A stretch of 12,289 nt of DNA from Pseudonocardiales bacterium. GTDB taxonomy: Bacteria > Actinomycetota > Actinomycetes > Mycobacteriales > Pseudonocardiaceae. The stretch lies in NCBI GenBank assembly GCA_025465385.1, contig JAODNG010000274.1:1-12289 (forward strand), in the 5' to 3' direction. Shown here one piece after another: positions 1 to 6,557 of this stretch (the stretch's first letter is position 1; the number at the start of each line of letters is the position of its first letter). Below the pieces are notes generated by a model. That model worked only from the letters and a program-made list of their open reading frames with translations. It had not been told where the DNA came from and searched no databases. The position numbers were made by a program, and so were the translations under genes.

Positions 1-38
1 GCAGCAGGCATCGCCACGCGGCCGGCGAGCCAGCAGGG

Positions 39-67
39 TTGCGCTGACACCATAATCGCAAGATAGT
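39..67 (+). promoter_or_regulatory. Candidate sod promoter with embedded inverted repeat
   Basis: TTGCGC (39-44) and GATAGT (62-67), 17 bases apart, form a plausible but weak -35/-10 pair for the superoxide dismutase operon. The arms TTGCG (39-43) and CGCAA (57-61) make a perfect 5-bp inverted repeat with a 13-base spacer, lying between and overlapping these elements. A repressor bound there would block the promoter. The Fur-family protein encoded two genes downstream is the obvious candidate. The Streptomyces Nur box, which controls sodF, is as I recall it also built from TTGCAA-like arms, though with a shorter spacer. The repeat is seen; its role is inferred. Confidence 0.4.
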
Positions 68-104
68 GGCTACAGCACTAATAAGTCATCGCAGGAGGTC
101 AAGC

Positions 105-716
105 GTGGCCGACTACACCCTGCCCCACCTGCCCTACGACTACGCCGCCCTGGAGCCGCACATCGCCGGGAAGATCATGGAGCTGCACCACTCCAAACAC
201 CACGCCACCTACGTCAAAGGCGCCAACACCGCCCTGGAGCAGCTGGCCGACGCGCGGCGATGCGAAGCGCTGGCGACGGTGAACATGCTGGAGAAGAACC
301 TGGCGTTCAACCTCGGCGGGCACGTCAACCACTCGGTGTTCTGGCCCAACATGTCCCCCGACGGCGGCGACAAACCCGACGGCGAACTCGCCGCTGCGAT
401 CGACGACCACTTCGGATCCTTCGACGGATTCCGCAAGCATTTCACCGCTAACGCGCTGGGGGTGCAGGGATCCGGGTGGTCGGTTCTGGCGTGGGAACCG
501 CTGGGCCAGTGTCTGGTCCTGCAGCAGGTTTATGACCACCAAGCCAACATCACGCCCGCCATGATGCCGCTGCTGTTGCTCGACATGTGGGAACACGCCT
601 TCTACCTGCAGTACCGCAACGTCAAACCCGACTACGTCGAGGCCTGGTGGAACGTAGTGAACTGGGCCGACGCCGCTCGCCGGTTCGCCCACGCCCGGTC
701 GGTCGTCCTGCCCTGA
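105..716 (+). CDS. sodA: Superoxide dismutase, Fe/Mn family (SodA-like)
   Basis: This 203-residue cytoplasmic-type enzyme converts superoxide to hydrogen peroxide and oxygen. All four metal ligands sit where they do in M. tuberculosis SodA: His28 (in LHHSKHHATYVKG), His76 (GGHVNHSVFW), Asp160 and His164 (DMWEHAFYLQY). His145 in VYDHQAN matches the outer-sphere histidine of the mycobacterial iron enzyme, so iron is the likelier metal, but sequence alone cannot settle this. GTG at 105 is chosen because AGGAGG (93-98) lies 6 bases upstream and the protein then begins ADYTLPHLPYDY like the family. An in-frame GTG at 66 overlaps the candidate -10 element and would add 13 unrelated residues. No signal peptide is seen. 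The gene opens a three-gene operon, 24 bp before the next gene. Confidence 0.95.
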   Translation: MADYTLPHLPYDYAALEPHIAGKIMELHHSKHHATYVKGANTALEQLADARRCEALATVNMLEKNLAFNLGGHVNHSVFWPNMSPDGGDKPDGELAAAIDDHFGSFDGFRKHFTANALGVQGSGWSVLAWEPLGQCLVLQQVYDHQANITPAMMPLLLLDMWEHAFYLQYRNVKPDYVEAWWNVVNWADAARRFAHARSVVLP

Positions 717-740
717 TCCGCCCATAGCCCGGAGGCGACA

Positions 741-1040
741 ATGAGCGTCGGAAGCCCTGATGAGCTGATGCACACGGTGCTGCCGCCAGCGCTGGAAGTA
801 CTCACCGCCTGGAGCATCGCCGAGACCGAAGCCGACCCCACGATCTTTCACCACGCTATGAACCGCGCCTTCGGCGACGCCGCCGGCGCCCAGGACCCCT
901 GGCGCGGCTTCGCCGACATGATGTTCGGACTGTCGTCGCTGTCGGGCATCCTGCTCGACGAGCTCGCCGAGGCCACCGGTCGATCCCGCGGCGAGGTCCT
1001 GCACGCCGTGCACCTGCGCTACCTCGAACCCACCGGGTAG
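741..1040 (+). CDS. Unrecognised 99-residue protein between sod and fur
   Basis: I do not recognise this family. The ATG is preceded by GGAGG (731-735) at normal spacing, and the gene sits 24 bp after the dismutase stop and 21 bp before the Fur-family start, so the three are very probably co-transcribed. The product is soluble, rich in Ala, Leu, Glu and Asp, and looks mainly helical. It has no signal peptide, no membrane segment and no cysteines. It contains five histidines, including a paired HH near residue 37, and several methionines (HHAMNRAF, FADMMFGL). Placement suggests a role linked to superoxide defence or to the regulator, but nothing in the sequence proves one. Confidence 0.75.
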   Translation: MSVGSPDELMHTVLPPALEVLTAWSIAETEADPTIFHHAMNRAFGDAAGAQDPWRGFADMMFGLSSLSGILLDELAEATGRSRGEVLHAVHLRYLEPTG

Positions 1041-1061
1041 AGCGCACAGGGCGAGATTGAC

Positions 1062-1736
1062 ATGGCCGCCGACGCTGGCTCCGCTTCACCCGGATCTGCA
1101 TCGCGCTCACAGCCGGGAGTGCTCGGGCCCGTGCTTGCGGAGCAGGTCCTCGCCGGGTTAGCCCGGCTGCAGGCGGCCGGGTTACGCCGCACTCAGGCCC
1201 GCAGCGTCCTCACTGTGCTGATCACCGCCGGCGCCGACCTCACCGCCCCCCAGGTGCACGCGCGACTCCGCGACGCCGATCGGCCGTTCGACTACGACTA
1301 CAGCACCGTGCTGCACGCCCTGCAGACTCTCACCGAGCAGGGTTTGGCCCACATCCTCACCACCGGCGGCGTCGCTGCGTACGGCATCGCCGACCGCCCC
1401 CACCACCACGCCATCTGCATTTCCTGTGCGCAGGTCACTGAACTTGATGCCGACCAGCTCGCGGCGCACGAGGTCACCGAGTGGCCGGCGCGCTCGCCGC
1501 GGCGCATACCGGTGCCCATCATGTTGTGCACGGCCTCGGGCTTTTGCCGCCGGCCGATCCACCTGACTCTGGGCACGATCTTCCACCACCCGCACAGGCA
1601 CCGGAAAGGTCAGGTAGCGGTCGCCGCGTCGGGGGGGTTGATGTCGTTGTCCCCTGCGCCGAACGCTCGCGGCAACGATGGGACGACTCTGCTGCGCAGC
1701 ACGACCGAGGTGCCCACGCGGTTGTCGTCGGGTTGA
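1062..1736 (+). CDS. Fur-family metalloregulator with probable C-terminal frameshift
   Basis: Residues about 40-135 form a recognisable Fur-family repressor. The winged helix (LRRTQARSVL, then LTAPQVHARL, YSTVLHALQTLTEQGL) is followed by the metal-binding start HHHAICISCAQVTEL with Cys119-x2-Cys122. After Glu140 the open frame turns into Arg/Pro-rich sequence with no family character. One frame over, from 1481, the sequence reads VAGALAAAHTGAHHVVHGLG, which resembles the expected C-terminal Fur strand region. This points to a one-base deletion near 1475-1482. The second C-x2-C pair of many Fur proteins is absent in either frame. The last 127 bases overlap the convergent kinase gene, again suggesting the tail is not native. 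The AGGGCGAG upstream is a fair ribosome site. The regulator may control its own operon. Its metal cannot be assigned. Confidence 0.75.
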   Translation: MAADAGSASPGSASRSQPGVLGPVLAEQVLAGLARLQAAGLRRTQARSVLTVLITAGADLTAPQVHARLRDADRPFDYDYSTVLHALQTLTEQGLAHILTTGGVAAYGIADRPHHHAICISCAQVTELDADQLAAHEVTEWPARSPRRIPVPIMLCTASGFCRRPIHLTLGTIFHHPHRHRKGQVAVAASGGLMSLSPAPNARGNDGTTLLRSTTEVPTRLSSG

Positions 1737-2173
1737 CCGATGGTGACGGTGTCCACGCAGGCCCGCATGAGAGGGATACCACGGCGGCGGTTCTCGTCGT
1801 CGATCGGTGGCGGGCGCCAGCGGCCGTGGTCGCGCACGATGACAGTGACCCGGCGCTGACCGCCCGGAACCGCTTCAATCTCGCCGCTGATATCCACCAC
1901 TTCCGGCAACTGATCGTCACGGTAGGCGTGTTCGATCGCGTTGCTGACGGCCTCGCTGACTGCTAGAACGATGTCTTCCTGCTGACCTGGGGGCCAGCAG
2001 GACCCAGTAAGCCAGCGCCGCACCCGGTGCCGAGCCACCGACGGCGCAATCGGGTCCGCCGGCAACTGCAGGTACAGCGCCGGGCGTGCCCGGACGGCCG
2101 GATCCTTGCGGTGGCGCCGGTCGCGAGGCGACGTATCGGGCCGCAAGGTGTCGTCATTACCGGGCTGTCGCAT
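1610..2173 (-). CDS. RsbW-type anti-sigma factor / serine kinase
   Basis: The protein carries a GHKL ATPase domain of the RsbW/SpoIIAB class. In the 187-residue form, the N-box is E74AVSNAIEH82, the G1 box is D115HG117 and the G2 box is RRRGIPLMRAC (129-139), ending in GTSVVLRSRV. Proteins of this class bind and silence a sigma factor, and phosphorylate a serine on a partner STAS protein. Here a STAS gene lies immediately upstream on the same strand. The first 30 or so residues are charged, disordered and not part of the domain. ATG at 2173 is the first good start codon but lacks a clear ribosome site. A TTG at 2233, two bases after the STAS stop, would add 20 residues and allow translational coupling. 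Its sigma partner is not in the window. The 3' end overlaps the tail of the fur frame. Confidence 0.85.
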   Translation of the reverse strand: MRQPGNDDTLRPDTSPRDRRHRKDPAVRARPALYLQLPADPIAPSVARHRVRRWLTGSCWPPGQQEDIVLAVSEAVSNAIEHAYRDDQLPEVVDISGEIEAVPGGQRRVTVIVRDHGRWRPPPIDDENRRRGIPLMRACVDTVTIGQPDDNRVGTSVVLRSRVVPSLPRAFGAGDNDINPPDAATAT

Positions 2174-2235
2174 CGCGGCGTCATTGTTGCGGTCTCCGCA
2201 GCGTTCCGCAACAGCGGAGGCGACAGATATCAAGA

Positions 2236-2658
2236 TCAGGAAGGCACGGCCTGGTCAACAGTGTGGAACAGCGCAAGAACGTCGTCGAGTCCAGCCAGCT
2301 CAATGGGGCGGATCACGGGACGGGTGTGATCGACCACGATATGCAGGGGCTCGCTGCGCCGCCGCGCAGTGCGGGTGGCGTCAACCAAAGCTTGGAGACC
2401 GGGCGAGCCGAGAAATGTCACGTCGGTCAGGTCGATCACCAGAGTCGCCCCGTCGGGGAGCTGCTCGAACCCGTTGTCGACCGCTGCCCGGAGCCGGTCG
2501 ACGGTGAGCACATCAACCTCCCCGGCCACCGTCACCACCAGCGCCTCACGCCCGGCCTGCACCACCCGGCCGGTATCGATCCGCAACAATTGCTCGACGG
2601 CCGGACCCCGCCCAGCACCGGGATCAGACTCGGGATCGCCAACGCCTGGCTCATGCAC
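2236..2658 (-). CDS. STAS-domain anti-sigma factor antagonist (RsbV/SpoIIAA-like)
   Basis: A STAS domain spans residues about 25-138. It has the strand pair ALVVTVAGEVDVLTVDRLRA, then LVIDLTDVTFLGSPGLQAL with Ser85 at the phosphorylation site of this class, and ends with the helix LDDVLALFHTV. In partner switching, the unphosphorylated antagonist frees the sigma factor from its RsbW kinase. The kinase gene follows at once on the same strand, so the two form an operon. The start is uncertain: GTG at 2658 gives a compact 140-residue protein with a short Gly/Asp/Pro-rich leader, ATG at 2709 would add 17 residues, and neither has a convincing ribosome site. An open frame continues upstream to 2973, but that stretch lies opposite the lipoprotein start and has no family character. 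Confidence 0.85.
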   Translation of the reverse strand: MHEPGVGDPESDPGAGRGPAVEQLLRIDTGRVVQAGREALVVTVAGEVDVLTVDRLRAAVDNGFEQLPDGATLVIDLTDVTFLGSPGLQALVDATRTARRRSEPLHIVVDHTRPVIRPIELAGLDDVLALFHTVDQAVPS

Positions 2659-2833
2659 TCTCGCACCATATCGGGCCCATCCAATACGGCTGCGGCTCGA
2701 CGAGCGCATCCACCGGGTGACACCGGTGCGGTCATCGGCGCGGCTGCTCGCATCAACAGCGGGTAGTGACGCAGGGTCGGACCAGCATCCGCGGTGCGAG
2801 ACACAGATCACGGCACAGATAAGGACATCCACG

Positions 2834-3523
2834 GTGCCCAGAAGAACCTTGAGACGGTCAGGTAACCAGTTGGCACGCCCGCGATCGGGCGCTGGCCTGG
2901 TGGCCGTCGCGGTCGCCGTGGCACTGGGCTTGGCGTTGCAGAGCTGCGGGGCCCCTGCGACCAAGCCGGCCACCCCAGCGGGCAGGTCGGCCAGCTCAGC
3001 GGGCCCAGAGGGGATTGCGGTGGAGATCGGACCGGCGTTGGCGCCGGCGTCTACTGCTGCCGACGGTGCGCCGGTGGACGGGATCCAATGCGACGCCAGC
3101 GAACAGGTCGCCTACCACATCCACAGCCATCTGCTGGTGTTCGTCAACGGTCAACCGCGCAGCCTTCCCTACGGGATCGGCCTCGTGGAGCCGGTGGCTC
3201 AGAAAACCGGGCCGAACGCCTTCGCGCACGCCAGCCGCTGCTACTACTGGCTGCACGTGCACGCCGGCGACGGGATCATCCACATCGAGTCGCCCACCCA
3301 GCAGACTTACACGTTGGGCCAGTTCTTCGCGCTCTGGCGGCAACCGCTGAGCGCTGACGCGGTCGGCCCGGCCACCGGAGCGGTCACCGCCTACGTCAAC
3401 GGAAAGCCGTTCACCGGTGACCCGGGCACGATCCCGCTCCAAAATCACGAGGACATCCAGCTCGACGTCGGCATGCCCGCTCCGGCGCCGGTGAGCGTGG
3501 ACTGGTCACACGCCCGGCTGTGA
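2834..3523 (+). CDS. Exported His-rich putative lipoprotein, function unknown
   Basis: The 229-residue protein starts at GTG 2834, 8 bases after AAGGA (2821-2825). Its N-terminus has an Arg-rich patch (MPRRTLRR), a hydrophobic stretch (residues 20-35) and LQSC with Cys38, a near-consensus lipobox. It is therefore probably a lipoprotein on the outer face of the membrane, followed by a flexible Ala/Thr/Pro/Ser linker. The globular part has two histidine clusters, YHIHSHLLVFVNG (about residues 94-106) and YYWLHVHAGDGIIHIESP, then LGQFFALWRQPL and a final TAYVNGKPF with IPLQNHEDIQLDVG. I know similar uncharacterised actinobacterial proteins but no assigned function. The HxHxH and HxH patterns could bind a metal; this is inference. 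The gene is convergent with the L,D-transpeptidase, with 34 bp between stops. Confidence 0.85.
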   Translation: MPRRTLRRSGNQLARPRSGAGLVAVAVAVALGLALQSCGAPATKPATPAGRSASSAGPEGIAVEIGPALAPASTAADGAPVDGIQCDASEQVAYHIHSHLLVFVNGQPRSLPYGIGLVEPVAQKTGPNAFAHASRCYYWLHVHAGDGIIHIESPTQQTYTLGQFFALWRQPLSADAVGPATGAVTAYVNGKPFTGDPGTIPLQNHEDIQLDVGMPAPAPVSVDWSHARL

Positions 3524-3557
3524 ATACGGCTCGCGGATCAAGGCCGAGGGCCGCCGG

Positions 3558-4781
3558 CTACTGGACGGCGCTACCCGCTTGCCATTGTGGCCATGCCAGC
3601 GTCCAGTCGCCGTAGGTGTCCCAGACCGGTAGTGGATGCCCGCCAGAGTTGGTGATCTCTACGACGTCACCGAGGCCGAAATGGTCGTAGAACCATTGTG
3701 CATTGGTCGGGCTGAGGTTCACGCAGCCGTGTGAGACGTTGCTATCGCCCTGCTGGCCGACCGACCACGGCGCCGAGTGGACGAACTCGCCGTCGCTGGA
3801 GATCCGCTCGTCGAGGTCGACCCGTTCCCGGTAATAGCCGGGCTGACCCTTGCAGACACCGTAGGTGCAGGAGTCCATGACGATGGTGGGTTGTCTGTCC
3901 GAGATCACGTGCGGACCGTTGTGGGTGGGGAAGCCGGGAGAGCCGAGGCTGATCGGCATGGTCTTGACAAGCTGATCGTTGTCGAAGATCTGCATGGTCT
4001 TGGTGGCACCGTCGGCCTTGGCGATCCACGCGTCATGCACGCGGAAGGTCTCGGTCCGATCGGTCTGGCCGTAGACACCGTCGCCGAGATCAACGCCGTA
4101 GAGCCGGGCATTGACAGTCACCGTGCTGCCGGGCTGCCAGTAGCTTTGTGGCCGGTAGTGGACTTCGGTGTTCGACATCCAGAACCAGCTCCCCGATTGC
4201 GGCGGGTTTGCGGTGACCGCCAGCGCCTTTTCCGCCGCGGCCCGGTCGGTGACGGCCGTGTCGAAGCGGACCACGATCGGCTGACCGACTCCGACCTCGG
4301 AGTCAGGAGCCGGGATCAGCGACGGGTAGGCCTGCGCCGCCGGGGACAGCGTCGTCAGAGTCTTAGTCCGCTGCACCGGCGCACCGCTGCCCGCTGTCGC
4401 CGTCGCATCAATCCGATAACTCGAGCTGTAGCCGAGCGGTTCGGTGGAGGTCCACGTCGTGCGATCTTGGGAGCTCTCGCCGCGCACGACCGTGCCACTC
4501 GCGACGTTGACCACGGTGACCGACTGCAGCGTGCCCATCACGGCCCGAACGACAATCGGGGTCGTGGGGTTGGTCGCCGCCGTGCCGTCCGGAAGGATCT
4601 GCACCGCGCGCTCCGGCGAGACGGTCGTGATGGTGCCAGCGGGAACACCGCTTCCCGGTGCATGATTCGCAGCCAGGCCCGCTGGCCAGCCCAGCGCCAT
4701 CACCAAGCCGACACCCAGCGTGACGACCGCCAGCACGGCGGCAGCTGCCAGCCCCGCGCGGCGCACCACATCGCGGTTCAC
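3558..4781 (-). CDS. L,D-transpeptidase (LdtMt2-like, YkuD domain)
   Basis: The 407-residue enzyme is expected to form 3-to-3 peptidoglycan crosslinks outside the membrane. An N-terminal membrane segment (residues 10-36) has no lipobox cysteine, so it is probably a membrane anchor or uncleaved signal. Two Ig-like domains follow, then a YkuD catalytic domain with HSAPWSVGQQG and the signature SHGCVNLSP, catalytic Cys353. The C-terminal Trp-rich tail (GDWTLAWPQWQAG) is like that of LdtMt2 (408 residues), with which it shares length and domain order. An oddity is DSCTYGVCKGQPGYY, where two cysteines four residues apart replace DSSTYGVPVNSP of LdtMt2; a disulfide is possible outside the cell. GTG at 4781 is chosen for the GGGGGAA sequence just upstream. 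It is divergent from the small membrane protein gene. Confidence 0.95.
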   Translation of the reverse strand: MNRDVVRRAGLAAAAVLAVVTLGVGLVMALGWPAGLAANHAPGSGVPAGTITTVSPERAVQILPDGTAATNPTTPIVVRAVMGTLQSVTVVNVASGTVVRGESSQDRTTWTSTEPLGYSSSYRIDATATAGSGAPVQRTKTLTTLSPAAQAYPSLIPAPDSEVGVGQPIVVRFDTAVTDRAAAEKALAVTANPPQSGSWFWMSNTEVHYRPQSYWQPGSTVTVNARLYGVDLGDGVYGQTDRTETFRVHDAWIAKADGATKTMQIFDNDQLVKTMPISLGSPGFPTHNGPHVISDRQPTIVMDSCTYGVCKGQPGYYRERVDLDERISSDGEFVHSAPWSVGQQGDSNVSHGCVNLSPTNAQWFYDHFGLGDVVEITNSGGHPLPVWDTYGDWTLAWPQWQAGSAVQ

Positions 4782-4900
4782 GGATTCCCCCGCACAGTGG
4801 TCACGGCGATGGAGTCGGTGTCGGCGGCGAAGGTGTTACCGCGGCTCGCTGCGGTGGTGTAGTGGTGCGGCACGGCGGCGAAAACGGGTACTGCAAGACC

Positions 4901-5080
4901 ATGAAGAAGATCCTGGAGCTGCTGGTCTGCTTCCTGCATCCGATAGCCGTAGTGCTGGTCTGGCTCAACCTTGCGGCGCGCAGGGACATCGAGGGAGGCG
5001 CGAAGCTGGCCTGGAGCATCTTCGCACTCATCCCGCTGGTGCCGTTTCTCTACGTGCTCACCGGTGGTGACCTGTGGTGA
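4901..5080 (+). CDS. Small two-helix membrane protein (PLDc_N-like)
   Basis: The 59-residue product has a first membrane helix (LELLVCFLHPIAVVLVWLNLA), a short polar loop (ARRDIEGGAKLA) and a second helix (WSIFALIPLVPFLYVLTGG), ending DLW. This layout resembles the small PLDc_N-type membrane proteins common in actinobacteria, whose role is generally unknown. ATG at 4901 fits the protein's natural beginning (MKKILELL). An in-frame GTG at 4862 would add 13 non-hydrophobic residues. The ribosome site is weak in both cases. The gene is divergent from the L,D-transpeptidase (119 bp between them), and its 3' end overlaps the convergent ArsR-family gene by 31 bp. Confidence 0.7.
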   Translation: MKKILELLVCFLHPIAVVLVWLNLAARRDIEGGAKLAWSIFALIPLVPFLYVLTGGDLW

Positions 5081-5442
5081 GGGGTTAAATCGTGGTCGGG
5101 CGCGCCGGTGAGGTGATGATCCGCCGCGGCCAGGACCTCTGTGACCAGCAACCGTACATGTCCGCCACGTGCGGCGTACACGACCCGCCGACCGTCGCGT
5201 CGCGTCGTGACCAGCCCGGCGAGTTTCAGCTTCGCCAGGTGCTGTGACACCGACGGCCTGGCCGCCCCTACCGCAGCGGTGAGACTGCCCACGTCGTACT
5301 CGCCGGTTGCCAGCAGCCACAGCAGCCGCAGTCGAGTCTGGTCAGCCAGCATCCGAAGCGCGGTCACCGCAGCCTCGATCTGAGCACCGGTGGGTGGCTG
5401 TTGCGCGGCACTAACCGTCGCCGTGTTGTCGCGTGCGTACAT
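5050..5442 (-). CDS. ArsR/SmtB-family metal sensor, KmtR-like
   Basis: The 130-residue winged-helix repressor closely resembles M. tuberculosis KmtR, a nickel/cobalt sensor that represses itself and the exporter gene Rv2025c. Shared stretches include MLADQTR, a recognition region RPSVSQHLAKLKLAGLV and the wing TTRRDGRRVVY. Aligning by eye with KmtR's ligands (His88, Glu101, His102, His110, His111 as I recall them) gives His95, Asp108, His109, His117 and Asp118. Three histidines are therefore kept, while Glu101 becomes Asp and His111 becomes Asp, with extra histidines at 110, 122 and 123. ATG at 5442 matches the KmtR start (MYA) and has AGGTG just upstream; a GTG at 5448 would add two residues. 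It is divergent from the CDF exporter, 49 bp away, and should repress it from the shared gap. Confidence 0.9.
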   Translation of the reverse strand: MYARDNTATVSAAQQPPTGAQIEAAVTALRMLADQTRLRLLWLLATGEYDVGSLTAAVGAARPSVSQHLAKLKLAGLVTTRRDGRRVVYAARGGHVRLLVTEVLAAADHHLTGAPDHDLTPHHRSPPVST

Positions 5443-5491
5443 GAGCACCTATAGTGTCACAGCACGAGCTATCACGCGAAGGGCATCCACC
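5426..5491 (+). promoter_or_regulatory. Shared control region of the KmtR-like sensor and CDF exporter
   Basis: Only 49 bp separate the two divergent starts. On the plus strand, TTGTCG (5426-5431) and TATAGT (5450-5455), 18 bases apart, make a good promoter for the exporter, with transcription expected near 5462 and a ribosome site GAAGGG (about 5477-5483) before ATG 5492. The -35 lies inside the regulator's coding start. The AT-rich stretch around 5448-5475 is the natural operator position for an ArsR-family repressor, but I could not define a clean inverted repeat. Confidence 0.5.
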
Positions 5492-6550
5492 ATGGGCGGC
5501 GATCACGGGCCCAAAAATGGACACGGACATGGACACGGTCATGGCTGGCGCCTGTCGCATCTGATCACCCCGCACTCGCATGACAGTGCCGAGAAGGTCG
5601 ATGCCGCGATGGAGACGTCTCGCGACGGCATCCGCGCCTTGTGGATTTCCCTGGCCGTCCTCGGTGCTACCGCCGCCGTGCAGGCGGTGGTGGTGGCGGT
5701 GTCCGGGTCAGTGGCCTTGTTGGGCGACACCCTGCACAACATCGCCGACGCCCTGACCGCCGTGCCGTTGGGGATCGCGTTCCTGCTCGGCCGCCGGGCC
5801 GCGACCCGGCGATACACCTACGGTTTCGGCCGCGCCGAAGACTTGGCTGGCATCGTCATCGTGGCGATCATCGCTGCCTCGGCGGCACTGGCCGGCTACC
5901 AGGCGACCGGGCGGTTGTTACACCCCGCGGACGTCTCGCACCTGCTCGCGGTCAGCGCTGCGGCGGTGATCGGCTTCGTCGGCAATGAGACCGTCGCCCG
6001 CTACCGCATCCGAGTCGGCCGGCGGATCGGCTCGGCGGCGCTGGTCGCCGACGGGCTACACGCCCGCACCGACGGGTTCACCTCGCTCGCGGTGTTGCTC
6101 GGCGCCGGCGGGGTAGCCATCGGCTGGCGGTGGGCCGACCCCGTCGTCGGGTTGGCCATCACCATCGCGATCCTGCTGGTGGTCAAAGACGCCGCCCGGG
6201 AGATCTACCGGCGGCTGATGGACGCGGTCGACCCGGTCCTCGTCGACCAGGTTGAGGCCACCCTGCGGGCCACGCCCGGCGTGCTCGACGTCGGTGCGGT
6301 CCAGCTGCGCTGGATCGGCCACCGGCTAAGGGCTGAATGCGACATCGCCGTGCCTGCTGACCTGACGGTCCTGGCTGCGCATACCATCGCCGTGGAGGCC
6401 GAACACCGTCTCATCCATGCCGTGCCGCGGCTGACGTCGGCCATCGTGCACACCGACCCGCACTCCCGCGACGGCGCGGACCACCACGCCGACCTCGCCC
6501 ACCACCGGCTGGCCCATGATGGATCCGCGCCCGCGGCAGACGTTCGGTAG
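5492..6550 (+). CDS. Cation diffusion facilitator exporter (Rv2025c-like)
   Basis: This 352-residue membrane antiporter of the CDF family exports divalent metal from the cytoplasm. Two HxxxD metal motifs are clear: His82-NIA-Asp86 in the second helix and His190-ART-Asp194 in the fifth. The stretch RRYTYGFGRAEDLAG and a soluble C-terminal domain (LRATPGVLDVGAVQLRWIGH) follow the pattern of M. tuberculosis Rv2025c, which is controlled by KmtR. The N-terminus is a histidine string (HGHGHGHG, residues 11-18) and the C-terminus has another His-rich tail, both likely to bind metal. Nickel or cobalt is the expected substrate because of the KmtR-like neighbour; zinc is also possible for the family. 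ATG at 5492 is preferred over 5441, which lacks a ribosome site and lies upstream of the expected transcription start. Confidence 0.92.
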   Translation: MGGDHGPKNGHGHGHGHGWRLSHLITPHSHDSAEKVDAAMETSRDGIRALWISLAVLGATAAVQAVVVAVSGSVALLGDTLHNIADALTAVPLGIAFLLGRRAATRRYTYGFGRAEDLAGIVIVAIIAASAALAGYQATGRLLHPADVSHLLAVSAAAVIGFVGNETVARYRIRVGRRIGSAALVADGLHARTDGFTSLAVLLGAGGVAIGWRWADPVVGLAITIAILLVVKDAAREIYRRLMDAVDPVLVDQVEATLRATPGVLDVGAVQLRWIGHRLRAECDIAVPADLTVLAAHTIAVEAEHRLIHAVPRLTSAIVHTDPHSRDGADHHADLAHHRLAHDGSAPAADVR

Positions 6551-6557
6551 CTCGGCG

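Noticed and set aside
99..1013. Long open frame on the minus strand opposite the dismutase and the 99-residue gene
   Set aside because: It is the antisense shadow of GC-rich codons; the product is Gly/Val/Gln/His-rich with no family character, while the plus strand carries a clear SodA.
2369..2833. Upstream extension of the exported His-rich protein
   Set aside because: The frame is open but lies over the STAS gene on the other strand; the ribosome site and signal peptide place the start at GTG 2834.
3524..3557. Terminator between the convergent lipoprotein and L,D-transpeptidase genes
   Set aside because: Only a 4-bp GGCC repeat is present and there is no T-run.
3777..4862. 361-codon plus-strand frame
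   Set aside because: Lies opposite the L,D-transpeptidase, whose catalytic motifs are intact; the frame is Arg/Gly/Asp-rich and matches nothing.
4886..4891. GGGTAC before the small membrane protein as a fourth SigF-type promoter
   Set aside because: The last base mismatches and there is no GTKA at 14 bases, unlike the other three.
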